Source: CAZAMB01 sp964486335 (lineage in GTDB: Bacteria > Planctomycetota > Phycisphaerae > UBA1845). From it: a stretch of 64,000 bases of DNA. The stretch covers positions 62,001 to 126,000 of the forward strand of contig CAZAMB010000010.1 in NCBI GenBank assembly GCA_964486335.1. Direction: 5' to 3'. The translations under genes were made by a program, and so were the position numbers. The notes under the pieces are model-generated. The model searched no databases. It was not told the origin of the DNA and saw only the letters and a program-made list of their open reading frames with translations. Shown one piece after another: positions 42,427 through 51,273 of the stretch. Each line of letters begins with the position of its first letter. Positions within the stretch are counted from its first letter, which is position 1.

Positions 42427-43179
42427 TCAGGGTGCGCGCCCCTCCTCGCGAAGTCGGGCATATTCAATGCAGTATTTCGCCCAGGGTTTGGCACGTAGCC
42501 GCTCTCGGGAAATGGGTGCATCCGTGGCCATGCATATTCCGTACGTCCGATCTTCGATGCGCGTCAGGGCTTGGTCGATTTCTCGCACCACGGCCTGCTC
42601 GTTGGCGATCAACCCCAGCGTAAAATCCTGTTCCCATGTGTCGCTGCCGAGATCGGCCATGTGGATCGGCATGGTGGACTGTTCCCCCGCACCCGACTCG
42701 TTACGACTTAACGCCTCTGACGTCAGGTGTTCCACATCGCCGGCGAGTTCGGCGCGTTTTTGCAGCAGAATCGCCTTGAACTCCTTTAGTTCTTTGGCGG
42801 TAAGAAATGTACGAACAACGCGATTGGATCGCTCGGACGACGGATTTGGCGCTTGTGAAAGCAGGGAATGCGATCCGTCGCCAACCTCTTTTTTGATAGA
42901 CCCATTGCGATTCGCCGCCGCAGCCGCATCGACAGCAGTTTGCTTGTGCTGTGATGCCCGGACTTTGGACTTTTTTGATCCACGGGCGATCGACTTGCCT
43001 TTTCGGTGATTCGCCGGCAAAGCGGGCTTCTTGCGCGAAGGCGACGTCGTGCTTTTCTTTTTCGTACCAGATTTGGACTTGGTCTGTTTCTTCTTTTGCG
43101 CGGCGTTCCATTGGGAAGACGCCTTGCCTTTTGTCGATGAGACCGTGGCAGTTTTTTTCGTTTTAGGTCGTTTTTTCAC
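42427..43179 (-). CDS. DksA/TraR-like protein with lysine-rich N-terminal tail
   Basis: 250 aa. Residues 1 to about 110 are a low-complexity basic tail full of KKK/SKS/TKK repeats, like bacterial histone H1-like proteins. From about 123 comes a DksA-type coiled coil (FLTAKELKEFKAILLQKRAEL) and a zinc-finger region RTYGIC...PWAKYCIE. Only two of the four canonical zinc cysteines remain (C216, C237); positions 219 and 240 are Thr and Tyr. DksA proteins bind RNA polymerase through the secondary channel and act with ppGpp. The tail suggests an additional nucleic-acid interaction. A strong sigma-70-like promoter lies upstream; lspA follows by 5 nt. Confidence 0.85.
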   Translation of the reverse strand: MKKRPKTKKTATVSSTKGKASSQWNAAQKKKQTKSKSGTKKKSTTSPSRKKPALPANHRKGKSIARGSKKSKVRASQHKQTAVDAAAAANRNGSIKKEVGDGSHSLLSQAPNPSSERSNRVVRTFLTAKELKEFKAILLQKRAELAGDVEHLTSEALSRNESGAGEQSTMPIHMADLGSDTWEQDFTLGLIANEQAVVREIDQALTRIEDRTYGICMATDAPISRERLRAKPWAKYCIEYARLREEGRAP

Positions 43180-43257
43180 GATGATAACCGACCGCCTCGA
43201 GCGCTTCGGTAATGTCCCGGCCCGATCAAACCAAGAGTTTCATAATTCGAGCCCCGC

Positions 43258-43286
43258 AGTATACTGCCACAAGAGTAATCCGTCAA
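43258..43286 (-). promoter_or_regulatory. Strong sigma-70-like promoter of dksA-like-lspA-ribD unit
   Basis: Minus strand: TTGACG (43281-43286), exactly 17 nt, TATACT (43258-43263). Both hexamers match five of six consensus bases. The -35 overlaps the stop codon of the upstream lipoprotein gene. The leader would be about 70 nt. This is the best promoter I found in the window. Confidence 0.7.
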
Positions 43287-45094
43287 GGTGATCGCGCATT
43301 CGAAGAAGAGTGCTGAAAAAGCACCTCAACCAGGACCTGATCTTTGGCCGCTCGCCGCAATTGAAATAGCACCGTGCCATCCGGCGAAACCGCGACTGGA
43401 GTGTGAATCAAGTGCCCCGCATAAACCCAGGAGCGAACGCCCTGTCCACCGGTGATTTGAAACGCGGGAGAAAATGTCGCTCGCTCACGGGCATCAACCG
43501 TCAGGCGAACACGATTCAGTTCTGTTCCAATCAGGTAGGTGCCACTCGCAGGGTCAAACCCGTCACTCCGCAATAACCCATGATCCGCCTTGGCCCGCCG
43601 TCCAATGTCCAGACGCACCGATCCAGTTTGCGAGTAATCGACGGCTCGCTGTGCAGCCTGTGTTTCGTCCAGTTCGGCGAAGCCACCCACGACAACCTGA
43701 CAAGCCCATCGCCGCACCGAAGCGCGCGGGCTATTTTCAGTGTATACAAAAGAACTGCGCCGGTTCTGTTCATCAGGCAGCTCAACGAGTTCTGTTGAGT
43801 TTTCGGTCGGGTAAGGAATGAATAGCAGGCTGGATTCCGCGCCCGGTACTCTCGCCAGACCGAACACCGGAAGTCGATCTCCACTTCCAGAATCTGCTGC
43901 TTCCCGGTGACCGATCATGGTGCTTACATGTTCCTGAGCACCGGCCGCAAACGTAAGGGCAAGACCGACCTTCGGGGGCGACCAGGATTCAGTTTCGGTC
44001 GTCGCTTCAACGCCGACAAAAATCTGGCCTGTTGGATAAACCGTGTACACCCATCGATGGAACGGTCGACGATCCGGGGTGTCGCTCGGCCTGTCCAAGA
44101 ACCGCCATTCCGTTTCAATCACCACGCGCACGGCACTCATTTCGACAATACGCTGCCGCGCCGAGACGGATCGCCCCAACGGTGAAAAATCACCCATCTT
44201 CTGGGCTTCGTCCAAGACTACCGGGCTTGGTCCCATCGTCGTGCCTCGAACAAGATTTCGAAGCCTGTACGGATCGACGGACGTATTGAACAGCCCGGTG
44301 ATCTGCCCATTGGAGAACGCAAATTCAAAGCGGCCACCGGCCCCCACGTTCCAACGCCGACCCGCCTGCTGCACATAAAGCAGGCCTTCCTTGTTGGTAG
44401 AATCGCCGTGGAGATCAACGCGGTTCCCCGCCAGAAGTATGTCGTCAAATCGAATCGGCAGCGGCTTATTGACGCCCGATACGGACAGGCGAATCTCGCG
44501 AACGTCATCGAGCGGAATGTTCTCCCCGGCTTCGGCAAGGTCGAGTCGAACGAGATTCCATCCGCGGGTCAGCGGCGTCGATGAATAAGCGTACATCCGC
44601 GACGTGGGCGCGCCCGATCCGATCCCAACCTCCAAGGACAATTCGTCCTGAGGGGCATGAACAGAGACCATCAACAGATCGTATGGTCGCCAGTCACGCT
44701 TCAGATACGACTGCGATTCGGGAGCGTTGGCAATGACAATTGCATCGCCGGCAGATCCCATCGTTGCAAGAAGGCAGTTGGTTCCCGTCTCCTTCTTTCC
44801 TTTTTTCCTGTCGAGAACGAATTCGCTGTCTTGGGACGTCGCGGAAAGCGAAAAGAGCGCCAATTGAGCGGGATCCTCGAAATCAGCCAGGATGAGCAAG
44901 CGGCCTCGTTCAATCTCCTTGTAGGCCTGTAGGATCCGATCGGCCTGGGTCGGCGCCGCCGGGACATGAGGGCTTGTGGATGCGCACGCCGTCATGAGGA
45001 AAGGCAGGATCATGAGCGATCCACGAGCAATTCGCGTATAGGCAAGTGCGACGACGCGCTCTTGAACATGATCAAAACCCGTTAAGCTCGACAT
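43283..45094 (-). CDS. Large lipoprotein of unknown function
   Basis: 603 aa. A long N-region and hydrophobic segment end in a lipobox LMTAC (C37), so the protein is probably anchored to the outer or inner membrane facing the periplasm. Residues about 60-215 read like a galactose-binding/CBM-type beta sandwich (ADFEDPAQLALF, LSLEVGIGSG, GWNLVRLDLAEAG, EIRLSVSG, FDDILLAG). The rest is beta-rich without recognised enzymatic motif; it resembles the support domains of polysaccharide-processing enzymes. Function is unknown. Transcribed alone, upstream of the dksA-like unit and divergent from the zinc-ribbon gene. Confidence 0.72.
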   Translation of the reverse strand: MSSLTGFDHVQERVVALAYTRIARGSLMILPFLMTACASTSPHVPAAPTQADRILQAYKEIERGRLLILADFEDPAQLALFSLSATSQDSEFVLDRKKGKKETGTNCLLATMGSAGDAIVIANAPESQSYLKRDWRPYDLLMVSVHAPQDELSLEVGIGSGAPTSRMYAYSSTPLTRGWNLVRLDLAEAGENIPLDDVREIRLSVSGVNKPLPIRFDDILLAGNRVDLHGDSTNKEGLLYVQQAGRRWNVGAGGRFEFAFSNGQITGLFNTSVDPYRLRNLVRGTTMGPSPVVLDEAQKMGDFSPLGRSVSARQRIVEMSAVRVVIETEWRFLDRPSDTPDRRPFHRWVYTVYPTGQIFVGVEATTETESWSPPKVGLALTFAAGAQEHVSTMIGHREAADSGSGDRLPVFGLARVPGAESSLLFIPYPTENSTELVELPDEQNRRSSFVYTENSPRASVRRWACQVVVGGFAELDETQAAQRAVDYSQTGSVRLDIGRRAKADHGLLRSDGFDPASGTYLIGTELNRVRLTVDARERATFSPAFQITGGQGVRSWVYAGHLIHTPVAVSPDGTVLFQLRRAAKDQVLVEVLFQHSSSNARSP

Positions 45095-45383
45095 GCCGAG
45101 AAGATTATTCTACGGGTTGGTGATTCGCAACGGGCAATGGCGAGTTTGAATCGTCGTTTTGCGGTTTACCTTGAACGCGATTTGTAGTAGGCTTTTTCAG
45201 GAAAACACGCTTTGGGGTCAGTGCCCAATCGGGGCGCGTCCGATGCTTCGATTCCTGGTCCGCTCGATGATGCTCTTGTGGCCTGAGTGAAACATCGTTT
45301 CTTGCACCGAAGCGACATTCCGCCAGTGCCAGTCGACGCATGACGATTGTCGAATCCTGTTTGCTTGGCTCGGAAGTCGTTGC

Positions 45384-45809
45384 ATGATCAGCAGCGAAGA
45401 GCTTGAAAAGCTGGCGGACGACGCCTACACCGATCGACGCATCGGCGGCCGGCTCTATTGCGGAAACTGCGGTTATTGCCTTCGGACGCTGCCCTACATT
45501 TATCAATGCCCGGAATGCGGCCAGGAATACAATGCGCGTCCTCTGAGCATGAAGGGGATCTTCTTTCCGTTTCAGGCAACGCTGCCAATCAGGGATGCAC
45601 TTGCGACGCTCCTCTGGGGTTTCGGAGCTCTGTTTTTTTTCATGCGCGGCCTGAGACCAACGGACGTTTATTATGTGCTGTTTGGAAGCGGAGCCTTCAT
45701 CCTTGCTCTGGTGCATCTTCGCCTGTCCTGGATTCGATTCTTCGCGATGCTTCGATCCCGCGAAATCGAGAAGCGAATTCGCATCAGCGAAAATGAAGAG
45801 GCGTCGTGA
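45384..45809 (+). CDS. Small membrane protein with N-terminal zinc ribbon
   Basis: 141 aa. Residues 26-45 form a zinc ribbon (CGNCGYC and CPECG; C26, C29, C42, C45, with an extra C32). Two hydrophobic segments follow (about 69-88 and 93-113), then a basic/acidic C-terminal tail. Such small ribbon-plus-membrane proteins are common and uncharacterised in planctomycetes. GGAAG lies 8 nt before the ATG. addB starts 42 nt downstream on the same strand, so they may share a transcript. The 289-bp gap upstream shows no gene or clear promoter. Confidence 0.7.
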   Translation: MISSEELEKLADDAYTDRRIGGRLYCGNCGYCLRTLPYIYQCPECGQEYNARPLSMKGIFFPFQATLPIRDALATLLWGFGALFFFMRGLRPTDVYYVLFGSGAFILALVHLRLSWIRFFAMLRSREIEKRIRISENEEAS

Positions 45810-45851
45810 GTCGACGATCCGGCGATCGGAGTAGATCACGGAAAACCAAAC

Positions 45852-48800
45852 ATGGCGGTTCAATTCATCATCGGGCGAGCGGGAAGCGGCAAGACGTATC
45901 ATTGCCTTGCGGCCATTCGGGACCGTCTTCGCGTCGATCCCCTGAATGGACCCAGGTTGATCTTTCTCGTGCCCGAGCAGGCCAGCCATCAAATGGAACG
46001 GGCCATCCTGCTGCCGGATGCAAATCATGACGGAGAGATGATCCTGGCGTCGCATCGTGCGGAGGTGCTGTCCTTTCAGCGGCTGGCGGCGCGCGTTCTT
46101 GAGTCTGGCAACGCCTTGACCGAGACGGTCCTCTCCGAGTCGGCGCGAGTGATGGTGCTTCGGCACATTGTTTCGCGGCTGTCGCCGCGTCTGAAGTATT
46201 ACCGCCGCACCGAGCGTCTGGGCGGTTTCTGCGAGCAACTCGCAAAAACGATTACGGAGCTGATTCAGGAAAACCTCTCTCCAGATGATTTGACATTAAT
46301 ATGCGGCGTTTCAGTCAGCACCCCACGCACAACGCACCACGATGACACAGCGCGCTTCCTGAAGCTCAACGATTTGCGCATGATCTACGCGAGCTATCTC
46401 GATTACCTTGGGTCGGACCGACTTGATTCGTCGCAACTCCTGGAATTGGCGCGAGCTCGCTTTTCGCGGTGCGACTGGTTACTCGGCGCGGAGCTTTGGG
46501 TCGACGGGTTTGCGTCGCTGAGCGGTCAGGAGGCGACCACGCTGACCGAATTGGCTCGATTGTGCTCGCACGTTCACATGGCGGTCCTGCTCGATCCGAC
46601 AGCTACCGCGAATCATGCCGACACAACGGGCGACCGACTTTTTGGACGTACGTCGCGAACTCTCCAGCAACTTCGAAAGCAGTTTCGTGAGGCCGGGATT
46701 CAGGAAGTTGAGCCTCTCGTTTTGACTGCAACTTCGGTTGGCCGGTTTGCCACCCAGCCCTCGCTCGCGCAACTCGAACGGCATTGGTTTCTAGATTACG
46801 CGCGAGGCAAAGAGGAGAATGGCCGCAACACCGAGTCCGAATCACCGAAAGGCATTTCGCTCGTTGAGCTGTCGTCGCGCCGCATGGAGGTGGACTACGC
46901 GGTTTCGCGAGTTTGCGAATGGACTCGATGTACAACGCCAAAATACCGCCTCCGGGAAGTGGCCCTCATCGTGCGCGATCTTGAACCCTATCAGGACCTC
47001 ATTCGAGCCGCCCTGGATGCAAGCAACATTCCCTACTTTCTCGACACGCGACGATCGATCGGCCATCATCCATTGGTTGAGTTTGTTCGTGGCAGTCTGG
47101 CGGCGGCCGCTGGTTCGATGAAACTCGAAACCGCCCGGCAACTGCTCAAGACCACCTTGCTTCCACTGAATCTGAATCTGGCGGATGAAACCGAGAATTT
47201 TCTAATCGCGCGAGGCATCGACGGCTGGCGTGCATGGACGGACGGAGATTGGGCACCGCGACGTCCCACGGCACTAGACGAACAGAGCCGCAATTCACCG
47301 GACGAGCGCGACAGGATTGATCGCGTGAACGAGGCAAGGCGCCTTGTCACGCTTCAGCTACAGGAATGGATGAATTTCGCCGCGGGTTCGTCGGAGCGCA
47401 CGGGACGGCAGTGGACGAATGCCCTTCGGGGATTGCTTGATCGCGCTTCCGTCGCGGCACAGGTCCGCCGATGGTCCGAAGAGGCCGACGAACGGGGACA
47501 ACTCGACCGCGCCGAAGAGCACCGACAGATCTGGACAGCGCTCGTCGAGCTTCTCGATGACTTGGAATCCGCCCTTGGGAGTCAGGAGCTAGGGCTATCA
47601 GAGGTCGCCGAGATTCTGGAGGCCGGCCTTTCCAGCATCACGCTGGGTCTTGCGCCGCAGACGGTGGACCAACTCCATGTCGGCTCGATTGAGCGAAGTC
47701 GACACCCACACCTGAGGGCCGCGATCGTGCTGGGCTGGAATGAGGGCGTCTTTCCTGCGGAAATGACGGAAAACGCGATTCTCAACGACGACGACAGAGA
47801 TGCGTTGGAGGCCGCGGAGGCTCGCATCGGTGCATCTTCCCGCCGCCGAGTCCGTGATGAGGCGATGCTTGCCTACGTCGCGCTGACCCGAGCCTCCGAA
47901 GAGTTGGTCGTCACGTATAGCCGTGCGGAAGCCGGCAAGTCGATGCGACCATCGCCGTACGTGCAACAGATTCCGTCGGCGCTGCCCGGTCTCGAATTGA
48001 CAGTAGTCGAGGATCCGACGCGGGCTCGCATGATGTGGGACATTCAGACTCTGCCGGAGGCGGGTCGGCGGATCGCATCGGAGCTTTCGACGCGCCCCCC
48101 TCCGGACCTCGACCGAACTGCCGTTCGAAGACGATGGAATGAGCTTTATTTCGCAATCAAGGGGGAGCTTTCGGGGGACAATGCGTTGCGGGCAAGTTTG
48201 GCATCTCTGGATGGTCCAGCAGTTGAACTGGTGTCTTCTGCGACGATGCGGCGCCTCTATCCCGAAACCCTTCAGACGAGCGTATCCCACCTAGAGACCT
48301 TTGCAGCCTGTCCGTTCAAATACCTTGCGGAACACGCCCTTCGCCTCAAAAAAAGAGAGCAAGCCCGAATCGAGGGCGTGGAAGTCGGAACCGTTCATCA
48401 CGCGGTCTTGGAGGCATTCACCCGAACGATGGTCAGTCGCAATTCGAGTTTTTCGGAGCTTTCGGAAGAGGATGTCTTGAATCGGCTTCGCGAAAGCTGC
48501 TCGTGCATCCGAGAGCGGCTCCCGGATTTCAATGAGCACGAGTCCCCGAGGAACGCCTACATGCTCCGCCGTGCCGCCGGGCGATTGGCGGGCGTTCTCC
48601 TGGCGCAACGAATTTCCAGTGCTTGCGGGAACGCTCGCCCGCGCGGAAGCGAAGTGTCTTTCGGCATGGGCAACGACGCGGACATGCCCGCCCTGGAGAT
48701 TTCGACGCCGAAAGGTCGGCGTGTGCTTCTTCGAGGAGTGATCGATCGGTTGGATGTCGTGGATACGGCAGACGCCTTGTTGGGAATCGTCGTGGACTAC

Positions 48801-49424
48801 AAGGATACGCCGCACAAGAGGCTGGAGTTGTCCCGAGTTTTTTACGGGTTGGCACTGCAACTTTCTGCGTACTTGCTTGTGGTGGCGGAACATGGCGATG
48901 CCATTGCCGGTCGGAAGATTCGCCCAATCGGAACGTTTTATCAGAGCCTCGCGCCGCGATACGATCGGATTGATCACCCGTCGATGATCAATGCCCGCAG
49001 ATCGGTTCGTCGCGGGATCGACCGCCCCCGTGGACTCATCAACGCGGCCGAACTCGATGCGTTGGGCGTCATGGGTGACGATGAAACCACCGGAATGTCA
49101 CCTCATTACGCCGTTTATCTGAAAAAAGATAAGACGCCAGGTCGAATGGACCAGTCGGACATCGCGGATGCAGGTGCTTTCCACGCCTTGTTGGACACTG
49201 TGCGGGTTCGCCTCGGTGAACTCGCCGACGAGGTGCTTTCCGGCACGGTAGCCATACGACCCTACCGGCTCGGCGCGGAATCACCGTGCAGTTGGTGCAA
49301 CATGCTCCCGGCCTGCCGTTTCGAGTGGGGACTCAACAACGTGCGTTTTCTTGAGCCATTGAGGCGCACGGAAGTGATGCGACTCTTAACCGACCGACCC
49401 GCTCTCGGAAAAACGAAGGATTAG
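45852..49424 (+). CDS. addB: AddB-type subunit of ATP-dependent helicase-nuclease
   Basis: 1190 aa. Part of the AddAB complex that processes double-strand breaks for RecA loading. Walker A GRAGSGKT at the N-terminus, a long inactive helicase-like middle, and a C-terminal RecB-family nuclease domain with VIDRLDVVD, VVDYKDTPHK and LQLSAYLLV. The iron-sulfur cysteines that staple the nuclease are all present: C820 in the CPFKYLAEHAL segment and C1146, C1149, C1155 in CSWCNMLPAC. The partner addA is not in this window; elsewhere the two are usually adjacent. An alpha/beta-hydrolase-like gene follows 12 nt later. Confidence 0.92.
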   Translation: MAVQFIIGRAGSGKTYHCLAAIRDRLRVDPLNGPRLIFLVPEQASHQMERAILLPDANHDGEMILASHRAEVLSFQRLAARVLESGNALTETVLSESARVMVLRHIVSRLSPRLKYYRRTERLGGFCEQLAKTITELIQENLSPDDLTLICGVSVSTPRTTHHDDTARFLKLNDLRMIYASYLDYLGSDRLDSSQLLELARARFSRCDWLLGAELWVDGFASLSGQEATTLTELARLCSHVHMAVLLDPTATANHADTTGDRLFGRTSRTLQQLRKQFREAGIQEVEPLVLTATSVGRFATQPSLAQLERHWFLDYARGKEENGRNTESESPKGISLVELSSRRMEVDYAVSRVCEWTRCTTPKYRLREVALIVRDLEPYQDLIRAALDASNIPYFLDTRRSIGHHPLVEFVRGSLAAAAGSMKLETARQLLKTTLLPLNLNLADETENFLIARGIDGWRAWTDGDWAPRRPTALDEQSRNSPDERDRIDRVNEARRLVTLQLQEWMNFAAGSSERTGRQWTNALRGLLDRASVAAQVRRWSEEADERGQLDRAEEHRQIWTALVELLDDLESALGSQELGLSEVAEILEAGLSSITLGLAPQTVDQLHVGSIERSRHPHLRAAIVLGWNEGVFPAEMTENAILNDDDRDALEAAEARIGASSRRRVRDEAMLAYVALTRASEELVVTYSRAEAGKSMRPSPYVQQIPSALPGLELTVVEDPTRARMMWDIQTLPEAGRRIASELSTRPPPDLDRTAVRRRWNELYFAIKGELSGDNALRASLASLDGPAVELVSSATMRRLYPETLQTSVSHLETFAACPFKYLAEHALRLKKREQARIEGVEVGTVHHAVLEAFTRTMVSRNSSFSELSEEDVLNRLRESCSCIRERLPDFNEHESPRNAYMLRRAAGRLAGVLLAQRISSACGNARPRGSEVSFGMGNDADMPALEISTPKGRRVLLRGVIDRLDVVDTADALLGIVVDYKDTPHKRLELSRVFYGLALQLSAYLLVVAEHGDAIAGRKIRPIGTFYQSLAPRYDRIDHPSMINARRSVRRGIDRPRGLINAAELDALGVMGDDETTGMSPHYAVYLKKDKTPGRMDQSDIADAGAFHALLDTVRVRLGELADEVLSGTVAIRPYRLGAESPCSWCNMLPACRFEWGLNNVRFLEPLRRTEVMRLLTDRPALGKTKD

Positions 49425-49436
49425 AATCGACGTCTC

Positions 49437-50219
49437 ATGGGCTTCCTGATGGACCGCATTTCGGTGGTTTCGACGTGCGTCGTTGAATTGGCGATCCGGA
49501 GGCTCCCCGAATTCGAAGGCGACCTTGATCGTGAGATCGTGATCCTGCTGGATGGAGTCGGCGGGTTTCAGTTCGTTCCCTTGTTGGCGCGGAAGGTCAT
49601 TCGAGAGCAAGGGCTGCCGATCGGGTCTACCTGGTTTCGCTGGCAGGTGCCGGTACCGGGGATGATCCTGTTCGATCTCATGTTGCATCGGCGGAATCGG
49701 CTTATGGCCGCGAAACTCGCCCGCAAGATGCTTCAGCTTCACCGAAGTCACGTTAACGCAAGACTTCACCTGATTGCCTTTAGCGGGGGGACGGGAATCG
49801 CCGCCTTTGCCCTCGAACAACTGCGGGGTCGCGTGCCGATCGAAACCTTGATCCTCGCTTGTCCGGCCTTGTCGCCGACGTACAATCTCGGTCCGACCAT
49901 GCGAGGCGTACAACGAGCCTACGCGCTGATCAGCCACCGCGATCGATGGATGATTGGACTCGGCACGAGACTTTTCGGTACGATGGATCGGCAGTTCACG
50001 CGATCCGCGGGCATGGTGGGATTTATGCGTCCTGCCGGGCTTTCGGCGATCGACAAGGAAGGCTTCGACCGAGTGTCGGAAATCCACTGGGGGCCGGACC
50101 TGAAGAAGGAAGGGCACGCCGGAGGCCACACAGGATGGGCCCACGTTCCATTCCTTCGTCGTCATTTGGGACCGATGCTGGCGGGGTGTCCCCTTTTGCC
50201 GACTCGCCCGGTTCGATAG
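49437..50219 (+). CDS. Alpha/beta-hydrolase-like protein, function unknown
   Basis: 260 aa, soluble. EIVILLDGVGGFQFVP resembles the oxyanion-hole strand of alpha/beta hydrolases, and LHLIAFSGGTGIAAFAL the nucleophile elbow (FSGG instead of GxSxG). A histidine-rich segment near 220-235 (KKEGHAGGHTGWAH) could supply the catalytic histidine. No close family comes to mind. The gene starts 12 nt after addB, so it is probably co-transcribed. The ATG has no strong ribosome binding site. Confidence 0.62.
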   Translation: MGFLMDRISVVSTCVVELAIRRLPEFEGDLDREIVILLDGVGGFQFVPLLARKVIREQGLPIGSTWFRWQVPVPGMILFDLMLHRRNRLMAAKLARKMLQLHRSHVNARLHLIAFSGGTGIAAFALEQLRGRVPIETLILACPALSPTYNLGPTMRGVQRAYALISHRDRWMIGLGTRLFGTMDRQFTRSAGMVGFMRPAGLSAIDKEGFDRVSEIHWGPDLKKEGHAGGHTGWAHVPFLRRHLGPMLAGCPLLPTRPVR

Positions 50220-50260
50220 GGTGGCCGTCTCCGCGCACATGGCAAGCGACCCGCTACAAC

Positions 50261-50289
50261 TTCCGATACTCCCGTTGGAAGTGTAGAAT
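50261..50289 (+). promoter_or_regulatory. Putative promoter of YHS-domain gene
   Basis: TTCCGA (50261-50266), 17-nt spacer, TAGAAT (50284-50289). The predicted transcript start is about 25 nt before the ATG, leaving room for the AAGGAGG site. Confidence 0.5.
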
Positions 50290-50306
50290 GATTGCGGTAT
50301 CAACCG

Positions 50307-50313
50307 AAGGAGG
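50307..50313 (+). promoter_or_regulatory. Strong ribosome binding site of YHS-domain gene
   Basis: AAGGAGG with 7-nt spacing to ATG 50321. It decides the start: the open frame continues far upstream through the previous gene, but only this ATG has a Shine-Dalgarno site and a following signal peptide. Confidence 0.75.
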
Positions 50314-50320
50314 AACAATA

Positions 50321-51232
50321 ATGTCGAATGCGCGAACAATTTGGAAGTATTTACTGACGGCGGCCGCTTTGGTCGGTCTGAATTCGGTTGCCGTTCCGAC
50401 GGCCGGCGCGGATGATGCCGCTAAGAAATCCTCCACCGCAAGCCTGGCCTTGGGCGGCTATTGTCCAGTTTCCTATCACACGGCGGAGAAGGCGATCAAA
50501 GGTGATCCCGCTCATGCGGTTACTTATCAGGGTCTGGATTATCATTGCGCCAATGCCGACGCCAAGAAACTCTTCGAAGCCAACCCGGAGAAGTACGTAC
50601 CGCAGTACGGCGGGCTTTGCACGACGGCCTTGGGCGGCAGCTACGGAAACCGACTCCCCTCCGATCCGGAAGTATTCTATGTGCGAAATGGCAAGTTGTA
50701 CCTTTTTTCATCTCTGCGCGCGAGAAACGCATTTGACCGGTGGCCGGACCAATACATTGAAAAGGCCGACGGGCTTTACGCCATGCCGTCGATGCAGGGA
50801 TTCTGCGTTGCCTCGTATCAATTGACCGGGAAAGCGGAAAAGGGTGATGACAAGTTCCGCCGAGTGCATCGCGGGTTAGTGTATCACTTCGCGAATGCCG
50901 AGGCCGCGGCCGCGTTCGAGAAAAACCCCGATAAGTACATTCCTAAATACGATGGGTTCTGTGCCGAAGGTGTGTCGCGCGGCAAGGAATACCCTGGCGA
51001 TCCCGCGACGTTTGAAGTAATCGACGGGGCAACCTATCTCTTCTTTGATGACGCTGCGAAGAAGTCCTTCGCCGCCAATGCGAAGGAATTAATCGAAAAA
51101 GCCGGTTCGCAATGGGAAGCGATGAAGAAGGCCAAAGCTGAGGACGTCACTGCGAATGTTCGCACGGGGCCGGCCAACCCTGCCACTCCAGCGCCCGCGC
51201 ATCCCGAATCACCGGCAGAAAAGAAACCGTGA
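50321..51232 (+). CDS. Exported protein with four tandem YHS-like modules
   Basis: 303 aa. Signal peptide with cleavage near AGA-DD (residue 30). Two full YHS modules, about 46-100 and 160-214, share GYC/GFC-PV/VA-SY, a GLDYHCANADA/GLVYHFANAEA core and NPEKYVPQYGGLC/NPDKYIPKYDGFC. Each is followed by a shorter YHS-like half (about 112-150 and 222-262) that keeps the LYLF strand and the AxxF helix but lost the cysteines. YHS domains bind metals such as copper, through Cys and Tyr-His residues; C48, C76, C100, C162 and C214 are candidates. A role in periplasmic metal handling is plausible but inferred. The C-terminus is Pro/Ala-rich. Confidence 0.85.
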   Translation: MSNARTIWKYLLTAAALVGLNSVAVPTAGADDAAKKSSTASLALGGYCPVSYHTAEKAIKGDPAHAVTYQGLDYHCANADAKKLFEANPEKYVPQYGGLCTTALGGSYGNRLPSDPEVFYVRNGKLYLFSSLRARNAFDRWPDQYIEKADGLYAMPSMQGFCVASYQLTGKAEKGDDKFRRVHRGLVYHFANAEAAAAFEKNPDKYIPKYDGFCAEGVSRGKEYPGDPATFEVIDGATYLFFDDAAKKSFAANAKELIEKAGSQWEAMKKAKAEDVTANVRTGPANPATPAPAHPESPAEKKP

Positions 51233-51273
51233 ATCGTCGCGATGGTCAAAGAAGGATGAGCGCTGTCACGGCC

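Noticed and set aside
45105..46238. 377-codon open frame on the minus strand
   Set aside because: Overlaps the zinc-ribbon gene and the Walker A region of addB; the product is low-complexity and basic.
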